Shown one piece after another: positions 1-9,991 of a stretch of 64,000 nucleotides of DNA. A model generated the notes under the pieces. The model was not told where the DNA came from, did no database searches, and saw only the letters and a program-made list of their open reading frames with translations. The stretch is taken from assembly GCF_025602895.1 (NCBI RefSeq), contig NW_026516296.1, positions 1-64,000 of the forward strand, given 5' to 3'. Both the position numbers and the translations under genes were made by a program. The stretch's first letter is position 1. Every line of letters starts with the position of its first letter. The stretch is from Polychytrium aggregatum. Its lineage: Eukaryota; Chytridiomycota; Chytridiomycetes; Polychytriales.

Positions 1-221
1 GCGCATCAGTCCGAATGGAGATCATGAGATATACGTTGTCTATTTGCTCAAATCAATACAGGTCAGAGCATGTACGGATGGAGGTGGGGGAGGTACAAGA
101 AGGGACGTGCCCGTTGCCTCCCTGCGCAACCCACGAAAGGGATCGGAAACGGAAATGGGAACGGGGAGGTAAAGAAAAAAGAGACAAAAGAGGGGCCCCC
201 GGCGCCAAATGCAGGTGGAGG

Positions 222-1967
222 TTAAGCATTGGGACCGGTAAAAGAGATTGTGCCGTCGCAATTGAAGGTGAGGTTCTTTTGCTGACTGTCGGCCCAAAGG
301 AGGCCCTGGGTTTGCTGCAGATCGCTCTGCAGCGGGATGCGGATCGAGTCCTTTTCGGTAACGGTAAAGTCCTTGGTGACGATCTTGGTCAGGTTGGCAA
401 AATCATTTTCGATCTTGACCTCCTCAAAGTAGTCGATCAGCTTGAAGTTGGGGTAGGTGGCCTGCATGCCAGCAATGGTCGAGACCTGGAAGATGGCTCG
501 CCACCAGCCCTGCTTGACAGCGAGCTCACGACCGACATCGGGCTCTTCGAGAATGATGTAGGCGCCAGACTCGCCAAAGCCGAAGGGCTTGCCGTAGGTG
601 TTGGAGAAGCGTCCATAAAAGTCCAGGTAGGGACGGGGTCCGCCCAGTTCAGGCCGCTGACGTGGTGGAGGAGGTAGCTCGAGTTCTGGACGATTGTTTG
701 GCCCGAGGTGTCGACGTCGTAGGTATACAGCGACAGACCGACCCAGTCGACGTAGTCCGAGCCAGGCCAGTAAGGGCCATAAGGATCATCCAATTCGGTG
801 ATGACGCCATCGCCGTTGCTATCAAGGAGTTTGAAGTCGGGGTTGTTCTGAGGGGTGATGTTGGCGCCCCAGGGGTAGGAACCGCCGGGGTTGGGGGACC
901 ACATGAGAGCTGGAGGAAAGGGAGCGAGACAGAGGATTAGGCAAAGAAACCACATGGACCAGCAAGCAGCGTGGCAAGCAATAGTTGTGAGAGAGTGGTA
1001 GGGTGCCTTACCAGTCATGTTGGTGACGGCGTGAAGATAGTTGGCAAAAGTCCGGAAGGTCTTGACGTAGTCGGTCGGATGCTGGCCATAGTAGAACCAA
1101 TTGCCTGTGTTTGGCGAGGGAGGACGGGTGAGTCTCAAAGGCTGTTCAGCGACAGGTGAGATCGGACCAGGCAGGAGGCGAACGTGACAAGAGTTGGCGA
1201 GGAGGAGGAGGATGTGCATTATTGCAAGCAGGAGGAAGATCGGCAAGGAGAGAGAAACAGGACGATTGGGGAGGGGAGACACGGGCGGGGTGACGATGCC
1301 AGGGGGCCGAACGAAGCAAATGGAGGTCAAAGTGGGTGACGGGCTGGCGAGACCAGAAAGCAAAGCATACCATTCATCTCGTGGAGGAAACGCACGAGGA
1401 TAGGAACGTTGTATTTGGAGTTCATGTTCCGCAGGAAGGTGGCGAAGGTCGAGAGGATGGCACCGTTGTTGGCAAGCAGGTCGCCCAGCTGGCAGTTGCC
1501 GACAACTGTCAGCTCAAGCATGCCGCCGATCAAAGCAACCTGCTGAACGTGGAACTCAACCATGCTCTGCTGGAAGTCGGTGCCGGTGATGTTGATGAAG
1601 GCGTTGATGAGGGCCGGGTTGTGGCCAACACGGGTGGAGATGTTGACGGGCAAGTCCTTGGACCAGTCGAGATGGAAGCCAAAGATAAACTTGCCGTTGG
1701 GGGGCTCGAGGCGGTTCTTGCTGCTGATGTTGAAGTTGCCAGTGGAAAAGGTCTGAGTGGCCACGCCGGGGATGGGTGCATAGCAGGCAGAGGCGTTGGG
1801 CAGGTTGTCGAGGATGCCTTTGTCCCACTTTTTGAGCTCGATGCCGTGCAGGACGTATATCCTGTAGGCACAGAAGGCAATGGCGGCCATGGCAATGAGC
1901 AGGGCCAGGAAGGTCTTCACGAAGAAGAAGAAGGCGCAGATGCGTCTTCGGTCCGTTTGGCGGCCAT
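222..1967 (-). CDS. GH26-like glycoside hydrolase, type II membrane anchor, frame-broken
   Basis: Likely a cell-surface beta-mannanase-like enzyme of glycoside hydrolase family 26. Exons read from 1890 or earlier to 1371, then 1104-1012 and 909-222; the introns are GT-AG and in phase. An N-terminal hydrophobic segment (VKTFLALLIAMAAIAFCAY) looks like a signal anchor. GH26 hallmarks are GFHLDW, then RFLHEMNG-NWFYYGQ across intron 1 (Glu of HEMNG is the expected acid/base), ALMWSPN, and GFGESGA (expected nucleophile Glu). Two problems are visible. The only good start upstream of the anchor (ATG at 1967) is out of frame with it across a (TTC)n run. In the last exon the frame must shift by one near 640-650, between the segments LHHVSGLNWADP and DFYGRFSNTYGKPF. 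The gene is therefore either decaying or carries two indel errors. Family assignment is by motif only. Confidence 0.7.
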
Positions 1968-2067
1968 GGTTAGGCAGACAGACGGGCAGACAGAGAGGGA
2001 GAGGGTGGTGCGGTAACCGTGACCAAGACGACGAGCACGGGAGAGGCCGAGAGAGAGGCCGAGATGG

Positions 2068-2119
2068 AAACCAAGACGGAGACCAAGACGGAGACCAAGA
2101 CGGAGACCAAGACGGAGAC
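2068..2119. repeat. 12-bp tandem repeat (unit near accaagacggag)
   Basis: About four perfect copies of a 12-bp unit just upstream of the GH26-like gene. Because the unit is a multiple of three it keeps frames open and creates spurious long ORFs on both strands. Confidence 0.9.
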
Positions 2120-2287
2120 AGGAGGAAGGCGAGGACGACGAGCGGCAGCGAATATAAAGGCTGGACAGCAGCCAGGGCGTGGCCGACCACGACAGAAAAG
2201 CGGGTGGCGGCGGTGCTGCGCGACAAACAAGGGAGGGGCGGGTCGCGGCTGGCCTTGTGGGAGGGGGCTGTGGGCGGTGTTGCTGGA

Positions 2288-2388
2288 ATGGATGATAGAT
2301 GGGCGATAGATGGGATGGATGTGATGATAGATGATGGGTGATAGATGGGATGATATATGGGATGATAGATGGGACGATAGATGGAATG
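2288..2388. repeat. GATA/GATG-rich imperfect tandem repeat
   Basis: Imperfect copies of gatagatggg and close variants across about 100 bp. Simple-sequence expansion; no coding role is supported. Confidence 0.85.
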
Positions 2389-2640
2389 GTCGAGGATGGC
2401 GGTGTCGACGGTGTTGAACAAACGAGCACAGCGAGCACATGTCCGCGGTCAGCTGTGGGTGAACACCGACAGGCGCGGTGAAGTGTCGCCGAACCGCAGA
2501 CTCGAGCACACGGATTGCTTGTGTGGCTTTGGTGCGTTGAAATGATGTCGATCGACGCTGGTACTGTTGCGATGGAGTTGAAGTTGACTGATGAGGTACA
2601 ACGGAACGGACACCTACGGATATGAATCCATTGACGTTGT

Positions 2641-2730
2641 CCGGTGCTGTCCAGTGCTGTCCAGTGCTGTCTGGTGCTGTCCAGTGCTGTCTGGTGCTGT
2701 CTGGTGCTGTCTGGTGCTGTCTGGTGCTGT
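2641..2730. repeat. 10-bp tandem repeat, nine copies
   Basis: Nine consecutive 10-mers, alternating between ccagtgctgt and ctggtgctgt after a first variant copy. The alternating variants suggest local higher-order duplication. Confidence 0.95.
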
Positions 2731-3657
2731 CCCCCATTATTCGACCTGCCCGCTGTAACGGATCCTCTGCCGATCTTGTCCTCGCAGCCACAGCGACAGT
2801 GCCAGAGAAGCATGCCCGCACAGCCCGCGCTGTTGATACAAGATGCAGAGCCTGTACATCCCCGTGTGCAGGTCGAATGGACAGACCGCGAGCAAGACGG
2901 GCTTGTCTTTTGCAGACTTGTCAGCATTTGCGCCTTGCTGCCTCGGCCTTGCGCGAACCCGCCCGGCTCGGCAAAGGGCCAACTCGAGGCTGTGTCACCA
3001 GAGTGGCGTGCCGTGGCTGGTTTCATTTGTCTCCCACGGCTGGCTTCGACAGCCCACCCGAAATCGAAACAGCCCGAGACTCGCTTCGTTCTGAGGGCGC
3101 TGCGTGTATTGGCAAGTCCAGTGTTAGCAAAAAACAAAAGCAATAAAAACAATAAAAAGAAAAGGTCGCAATCGTCCTCGGGAAAACAGAGCGGCCCGTT
3201 TCGTCGGGTGGGCGCTTGTTGTTCGCTTGGCTTCATAGTCGTGGGATGTATTGTGCTTGGAGCAACCTCGCATTCTGGTGCCTTGCGGTTGTGCTGCTTC
3301 TTTCTTTCGTCCGGTCCGTTGTGCAAAATCGCTTGCGTCCACCTTGCCGCACGAATCTACTTGCGTCTGCTGGATGCTCAAGATCTCGCGGTCCGCTGGT
3401 GAGGAGAAACATGGGCTGTCCCAGATCGAGGCTGCTCATCTTTCTGTTATGGCGGCATATTCGTGGTTCAGTGCACAAATCCCGCCGCTTGAGCTACAAG
3501 GTTGAGTGGCGAGATTGGCACAACAGACTTGCATGGTTGGTGCGCGCCAAGACGAAACAGCTTGCAGGTGGCTTGGTATCGGCAACATCGCGGCCGCAAC
3601 GCAGGGGCATCATTCGTGAACGAGGAATCGAGAGCTCGCGGCAGCCGGGAGACGGCT

Positions 3658-6600
3658 TCAGTAGCGCATGTACGGGCCCCCGTACCGGTTGCCGCCAGAA
3701 TGCTGTCCGTCGGTGTGCTGTCCGAACCGAACAGGTCCGCCGCCGTTGGATCGCCTGTCGGCCGACCCGTAGCTGCTGTTCATCCCGTATCCGGCACCGC
3801 TGCCGCCGGCGCCGTATAGCATCGGCATCATTTCCGGGTTGATGGCCGGGCCAGCAGCGCCCATGCCGCCACTCATCATCATCATGCCTGGTCCGGCTGG
3901 GCTCATCCCGATTCCGCCCATGCCGACCCCCATGGTCGTCGCACCCATCATCAGGGCGGGGTTCATCATGGCCATCATGGCCCCGCCTGCGTTGTTGCCA
4001 CCGGTGCGATTGTAGCCCATAGGCCCATATCCGCCGCTGTTGCCGCCGCTGTTGCTGCCGCGGGAGAATCCTCCGTAGGCCCCGGTGTGGCCCATGCCCA
4101 TCATGTTGCCGGCGCCGGCTTGATTCTGGTAGGGCTGGTTGTGGTGGCCGTAGTTGTGGCCGCCGCTGCCGGAGCTTTCCTTGTTGGCTTGGTGCTGTTC
4201 ATTTTTGGCCAGCAAGCGGAAGGGGTATCCCTTGAAGGTGTCTACAAACTTGACGCTGGCCTTCTTTCCGTGGATCTGGCTGCTCACCGCAAGCACAGTG
4301 TCCAAGCAATTTCAGCAACAGAGGTGCGATCGTACACGGTTCAATCGAGCAGAGTGCAATTCAGTGGGACGTCATTAGCTCGTTCGCTTCAGCACCTTCC
4401 GTCGCTGGTGCAGCGTCGTGGCGACTGCCTGAAGCTTCGTAGGCTGTGTGCTATCGCCTCTGGACGTTCACATTGAGCAAAGGGCAATAAAAAAGAATGG
4501 CCTACCGCTGCTCCACAAAGGACTTGAACCCGGCCGCGGCCTGATGGGTCTTGAACTCCAGATAGGCGATTCCGCGGGACTTGCCGTTGGCTTTGTGCTC
4601 GTAGAACAGGATCTCCTTCGACACAAGATCGTCGGACAGACCGGCTTCGCTCACGACGCCCTTCATATCCTGATCCGTCGTCCACTGACAGCGGAACGGC
4701 GGGTTGCGCACGGAGAACAAAAGCCTGAGTGGTAGTCCGCAATCGCATACATGCCGCGACTGCCACGGAACCCACAGCATCGCACGGCCCTGTGCGACAT
4801 TGCACTGCGTCGTCGATTGCTGTTGGGGGTGGGGAGGAGCTCACGATAACGTCCAAGCGTCCGTTGCAAGCACTTGAGCCCCGTCAAAGTCGTCAAGGGC
4901 CCGGGCCAGACAAATATCAAACCGAGGCAAAATGAGACAGCACTTGCTTCGACCGGCCACCGCGAACGTCCTTACCCACGCAAGCTCCGAGACGTATAAG
5001 GCGCGCTGGTAGCTTGAGCGAGAGTTGCTTGAACCACTGGTTCCCTGGGACACGCCAGGCTTGTTGGAAGATGAGCCCGAGACATCGGGCTTGCCGCGCT
5101 TCCGCTCAGCCGAGGACTGGGTCGATTCGATCGGGTGGCCTATGACCGGACATTCGCATGGTCGGATCGTGATCTCGGCGGTATCAGCGACGGAGGCGTG
5201 TACAATCCTTGGCAGACCCTGCTGAAGAAAGAATAATCTTCAAGGGCCAAAGCAGAGCCAGCTGCTTACCTTGATCTTTTGGGGTTTCAGATTCGTTCCG
5301 AGTTTGGGCTTTCGGTACATCCTTATCGGATGCTGGCTCGGAGGCTTCGGGCTGCAAGTTGGTCTGGTTGAGATTCGACGACTTTGGTGTTGGAAGGAGG
5401 GAGGAGTAGAGGTTGGGAGGGAGGATAGAAAGCAATGGGAATGGGTGACGGTCCAGGAGCCAGAGCGTGAATCGGGTTATTGGCGCGATATATTATTGAT
5501 TTGTTACGCGGATTCGTACATGCACCCGTTGGTCGGAGGGACGAGAGTGGAGCGAAGAAGGAAGGAAGGAGAGTCGCGTTAGAAGTACATGAGTAACAAA
5601 CGACAAGAGAGGGGGGGGAGCGAGTGGATTCACAACGAACAGGCCGGTGTCATTGGCAGACATCAATAGGTCAACAGGCGGACAGACGGACAGACGGACG
5701 GACACACACCAGAAAGCAAACACCCAGCAACAAACGAAGGAATAAAGACCACCCAGCGTTACAAGACATCCAGAGAGCATATAATGGCACAGTCGATGCA
5801 GCACATGAGATACCGCACAACAAGCACAAAGGAAGCAAGCCAGCCAGAAAGTGACGGCGCCGTGCGTACAAACAACCAAGCACCAAAGACATAGTCGAGC
5901 CACCAGGGAAGCGATGGATGAGAGAGGTCAACAAACCGTCGGGGGAGGCCACAGTACAAAGGTCAAGGCCAACATGAAGCCCCCGAGTCCGGCCAGGTTC
6001 GGCAAGGATGGGAGTACGAAGTGACATGTGAGAAATGCGGGTTGTACGGACGAGCGAAATCATTGATCCTGTTTGCAATCTCGAGGAGGTAGGCGGAGCT
6101 GGGACGGGTGCATTCGCAGAGGAATGTGCGGCCAATGGCGCCGAGGGCAGGTTTGGCACTTGGGTGACAGCCGCCTGGACTCAAGATCCTGTCATCTCCG
6201 CGGCTATCCAGTCGAGCCACAAGCCACATCCAAAGCATATCTGAAACACGTTTGACAGGTCAAAGATATCGAGCCCATCTTGGGGAGCCAAGCCACAAGC
6301 CTGCCACTGTGGACCATAGCCGCTGCTCGAGCCAGTCGAGCAAGTCTTGGGCTAGTCCTGAATAAGTCCCAACGGCTTGGAAGATGTATGATCTCACAGG
6401 TTCCTCTTTCCGGGCCTGCTGTGCGGCGATGGCAGTCGAGATATGCGACGATCTTGGAAACGCCGCTGCCTCAGTCGCTGCGACCATGCTGAGGATCGAG
6501 TCGATTGGGTATGCAGTCGGTGGCTGAGTATTACCTCTCCATGCGTGGAGGCATGGAGCTACAACAGCAGAGTGGATTGCCTCGTCTTTATCTCATCAGC

Positions 6601-7054
6601 CAGACCGGAGGCACGATGCTTGGCGAATCGGAGCCACTCGGTATCTAACAACACAGTCATGTCGATATGGCCTGGCTGGGATTCAGTGGCGATGGCCACT
6701 ATGGATCGAGCACGTCCAAGCCAGGAGCGATCCAACGGACTCAAGGCCGGGCAACAAGACGACGTGATGGCAGCGGTCGTTGGGTATTGACTGCATATTC
6801 AGCGAAAGGCAAGGGGGAAAGCGCACAAGGAGAACAGGGCTGCCCAAGCGGCACCGTCGGGCGACACAGCAGAGACAGCCGGCGAGAAGAGTACCGGGAG
6901 GCCCAGCTGATTCCCGACAGAACGACGCAGGAGACATGGCAAATCAGGAGGTGGCCAAGGGACGACTTACAAAATCGTGGCCAGGGGATTCGCTCTTGAT
7001 TTTGTGGTACTCCTCCTCTTCTTCGCCGTAGAGATCAAACACCTCTTCGTCCAT
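3658..7054 (-). CDS. CPSF6/CFIm68-like RRM protein (cleavage factor Im large subunit)
   Basis: Probably the RNA-binding large subunit of pre-mRNA 3' cleavage factor Im. Preferred model: exons 7054-6971, 5381-5270, 5139-4976, 4684-4506, 4279-3658, giving 386 aa with all phases consistent. The RRM spans about residues 112-195: RNP2-like ALYVSEL, then AW|WTTDQDM across an intron (human CPSF6 has the same WWTTDEDL type of junction), KEILFYEHKANGKSRGIAYL as RNP1 region, and QIHGKKASVKF. The C-terminus is Gly/Met/Asn-rich with RGG-like pieces and ends GGPYMRY. The acidic first exon (MDEEVFDLYGEEEEEYHKIK) resembles CPSF6/7 N-termini and has a perfect GTAAGT donor, but requires a 1,589-nt first intron. 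The alternative is a start at 5320 with exon 2 at 5221-4976, giving 365 aa. RRM and C-terminus are secure; the 5' end is not. Confidence 0.72.
5382..6970 (-). other. Putative long first intron of the CFIm68-like gene
   Basis: No exon with convincing coding character was found here. The right end (6970) is a consensus GTAAGT donor and the left end (5382) an AG preceded by a long pyrimidine tract. The region also carries a possible CCAAT element near 5480-5485 on the minus strand, which would fit the alternative in which transcription starts inside this stretch. Two short open frames near 6260-6487 and 6559-6744 look partly protein-like but could not be joined. Confidence 0.35.
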
Positions 7055-7539
7055 TGTCGATACGGGGGGGTGCACAGTGTTGCAAGGGTAGGCGAGAGCG
7101 GGACAGCCAAGGGCAAGGAGCTCTGTGGGATGGGAGATGAGATGAGACAGGACGAGGGGGGGCCGGGAAGAGATGGGATGGTGGGTTGGTTGGATTGAAA
7201 AGCGGTGGTCGAGGGGCGTGTGGCGTTGGAGGGAGCGAGGACACGGGCGAGGGCAGCGACAGCAGCGAGAGCACAGTGGCTGTGTGGCGAGACACAGCCG
7301 AGATACAGCCGAGACACAGCCGAGGCGATGCGGTCACATGGGCGGTCACGCGGGCAGCCAGGCGGTTCCGTGGCGCGGGGTTCTGGAAGTCCCGCACAGA
7401 ACGGCTGCGCACAAGCGCGTGCCGCTGCGCACGGCCGCCTTGCCTGCCGGACTCGCGCGACCCCTCGTCCTTGTCGGCTTCCCCTGGATCTTCCCTGCAG
7501 CCGCACATCTCGCCACATCGGACTCCTCCCCCCGCAGAT
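7055..7539. promoter_or_regulatory. Candidate bidirectional promoter spacer
   Basis: 485 bp separate the preferred start codon of the CFIm68-like gene (7054, minus) from the start codon of the next gene (7540, plus). Head-to-head spacing of this size suggests a shared promoter. No specific box is certain. Confidence 0.4.
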
Positions 7540-9197
7540 ATGGGCAAGAAGGATTTCAAGAAGGGTCGCTACGCGAACGCCGGCAGGTACGCAGATGCAT
7601 CCATGAACCATCGATGCATGCCCCCCCCACCATGGACTGCTCTGGAGGCACCTCCCTTGACACTCGCTCTTTCTCTCACCCCTCTCTTCCCCTGCCTCCC
7701 TCGTCCTATCCGCGTGATTTACATTCGCGTGCTGAGTGACCAAATCTCAACCAGTTTCGCACCCGACTCGCTCTCGTTCATCACCCCGCTCGACGTGCGC
7801 AAAGCCTTCAGAGCGACCAAGAAGAATACTGGGAAACATCCAACCCCAAGGCTCCCTCCCGCGAGCCCTCCGACAACGACAGTGACGATAGCGATGGCGA
7901 CGATGGCGACGATGACGGTGATGACGACAATGGTAACCACGATCGCAAGCGCAGCGATGGCACTTTGAGCCACGACGGACCCATCGAGTCTTTCTCGGGT
8001 CTCGGCCACAGCATGTTGTCGGCCAGCCCCGTGTCCAGCTCACATCCATCGTATCTCAAGTACGATCCTGAGCTCGGCGACCCAACATCGCTCCGCAACC
8101 GCCAGGCGTATCTGCCCGCAGCCCTGAACATCGACCGGGACAGAGGCTCCAATTTGAACCGTCGCTCGGCTCAACCCCGCTCCAACGCTGCGAGCCAACA
8201 TGATGATCTGGACGGCTCGCGCGATCAGCCCAAGCCCACCCGGCTGCCTTCAGACCGCAAGCACTCCGCCGCCAAGGCCAGCAGCGCTCGTTCTGCTGCT
8301 CCAAGAGACCTCGCCAAACAGTCGGTCGCGGCCGGCTATGATGCCGAGGACGAAGCCCACGCCGAGGTGATCCAGCGACAGAGGCGGCCCATGTCCGCGT
8401 CTCAAGCCGAGCCCACAGAGGTTTCCGAGCCCGAGTCTGCAGGCTTAGTTCGTCAGCAAAAGCGAAACCCGGCCTCGCAGCATCGACAGAGCGCACAGCA
8501 TGAGCACCGTGAGCAAGCTGAAGAGCAAGTTCAATTCAATGCATCGCCAAAGCGTGGCAAGAGTCCCTCGCCCCAGCGCTCACTGCTGGCCAAAGCCCAT
8601 GTTCAAAAGCCCAAGAGCCCTGTCCATGGCTCACAAACCGGCAGCGACGACCCAGTCTACGTCGCTCGCTCCCGTGCCGATCAGCCCAAGCCCTTCGCAG
8701 CGAACGAGGATCCTGACGACGACGGGTACTACGGCGACCGAGATTCCCGGGATGTCTCGACAACCGTCGCAGGCGGGACCAACATCCCCCGCTACCCAAG
8801 CCACGACGCCGACCTCGATGATTCGCCCGGCCTGAACCCGAGCGCCTCGGAGACTCTCAAGCCTCGCAAGCCAGCGCTCACTGCTCGCCAGAAGCGAACG
8901 GGTGACTCTACCTCGTCTCCGGCCCGCCCGGCCAGCGCCAATCAGGTTCGAAAGAAGAAGCGGATCGTCGGAAAGAATCACGGCCACCAAGATATCGACT
9001 CTTCCATGCGCAAGCTGGCCCAAAAGATCGAAAAAACGTCCATTGTGGCCTCTCCAGGTCGCGGAAACACACGAACACTCGCTCATTCTTCAAATCTGGC
9101 TCCATCCCCGCTCGATGGTCTCGCAGTTGGGCACAATGACATCTCAAATGACGAGGAAAATCGTTTCAAGGATATCCCGGCAGATATCCTGTGCTGA
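7540..9197 (+). CDS. Unrecognised basic/acidic low-complexity protein
   Basis: I do not recognise a family. Exon 1 (7540-7586) encodes MGKKDFKKGRYANAG and ends at a GTACGC donor. The main exon runs open to the stop at 9197, about 460 codons. The acceptor is unresolved: AG at 7754 has an excellent branch/pyrimidine context but gives the wrong frame, while AG at 7813 keeps the frame and gives a junction into SDQEEYWETSNPKAPS. The protein opens with an Asp-rich run (SDDSDGDDGDDDGDDD), continues as Ser/Pro/Arg/Gln-rich, probably disordered sequence, has a basic cluster (RKKKRIVGK) near the C-terminus and ends ENRFKDIPADILC. Composition suggests a nuclear or scaffold protein, which is inference only. 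Confidence 0.6.
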
Positions 9198-9991
9198 TTG
9201 CCATGCTCTGCACCGATTGATGTGTTGGGCACCAGCGCCATATCCCGTGCCGATCGAGATTGTGCTCGTTTGCATTCGATGTCCATGTTTATGTCCCACT
9301 ACAGACTGCCGCTGTCATTTCTTGGTGGGAGGAGGGCTCAATCATAATGCGCCAATGCTTTCATAAACCACAGGTGATATCATTCTCAACCGCACTCTGT
9401 AGCAGCAAATCAGCATAAAGTGACATGGTATGGCAGGGTCGATTGTGGAGATGGAGGAAAACCCGAGGTCTCTACTCGAAGTTGACCGATTTCATGGAAT
9501 AATAGCTCTGTTGGATGCAAGCCACTCATATTACGCCGATATATGGAGTAGGGAGGGTCACCCGTTTGCTTATGTGTTGAGTGTGTAGGGACTTTGTCCA
9601 AACGATGAGATCAGCGAGTCTGTACTTAGGGTCGTGACGGCAGCCGCAGCGGATGTATGAGGCATACTGCGTGCATTGGAGCCATACCAGCATTGGCTTG
9701 GATAGCATATCCGCCAATGAAACAGAGTCAATCCCTCCACCCGACGAGTTCTGCCTGCAGATATCGGCTAAGCACCAATGTATTTGCGACCAAAGAAAGC
9801 TGTCATGGGCTGCAAACCCCGGGCTGCCTACTTCGCGGTGTGAGTGCGACTGTACTGGAATGCCTTCAATCCGCCAAGTCGACTGTCTTGAACGATCGGA
9901 TGCTGGCTCGGTCGTCCTGTTGGGTCGACGGGAGAGTTACGCACAGTCGGGCAAACGAAGGAGTGCACGACATGCCTCTCACAACCAGCTT
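9198..9991. other. Convergent intergenic spacer
   Basis: Lies between the stop codons of a plus-strand and a minus-strand gene, so it should hold both 3' UTRs. Short open frames are present but none has domain or splice support. Confidence 0.6.

Larger units (their letters stand above)
1968..3657. other. Spacer with tandem repeats, no gene supported
   Basis: Between the GH26-like gene and the 3' end of the CFIm68-like gene. It holds tandem repeats (listed separately) and an A-rich stretch near 3126-3170. The open frames here are low-complexity or carry no recognisable domain, so none is called. Confidence 0.6.

Noticed and set aside
1917-3326. 469-codon minus-strand open frame
   Set aside because: Spans three unrelated tandem repeats and has no domain. 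Frame openness comes from repeat periodicity and high GC.
6260-6744. Two short minus-strand frames inside the putative long intron
   Set aside because: Partly protein-like, but stops and splice phases do not allow joining with each other or with the CFIm68-like exons.
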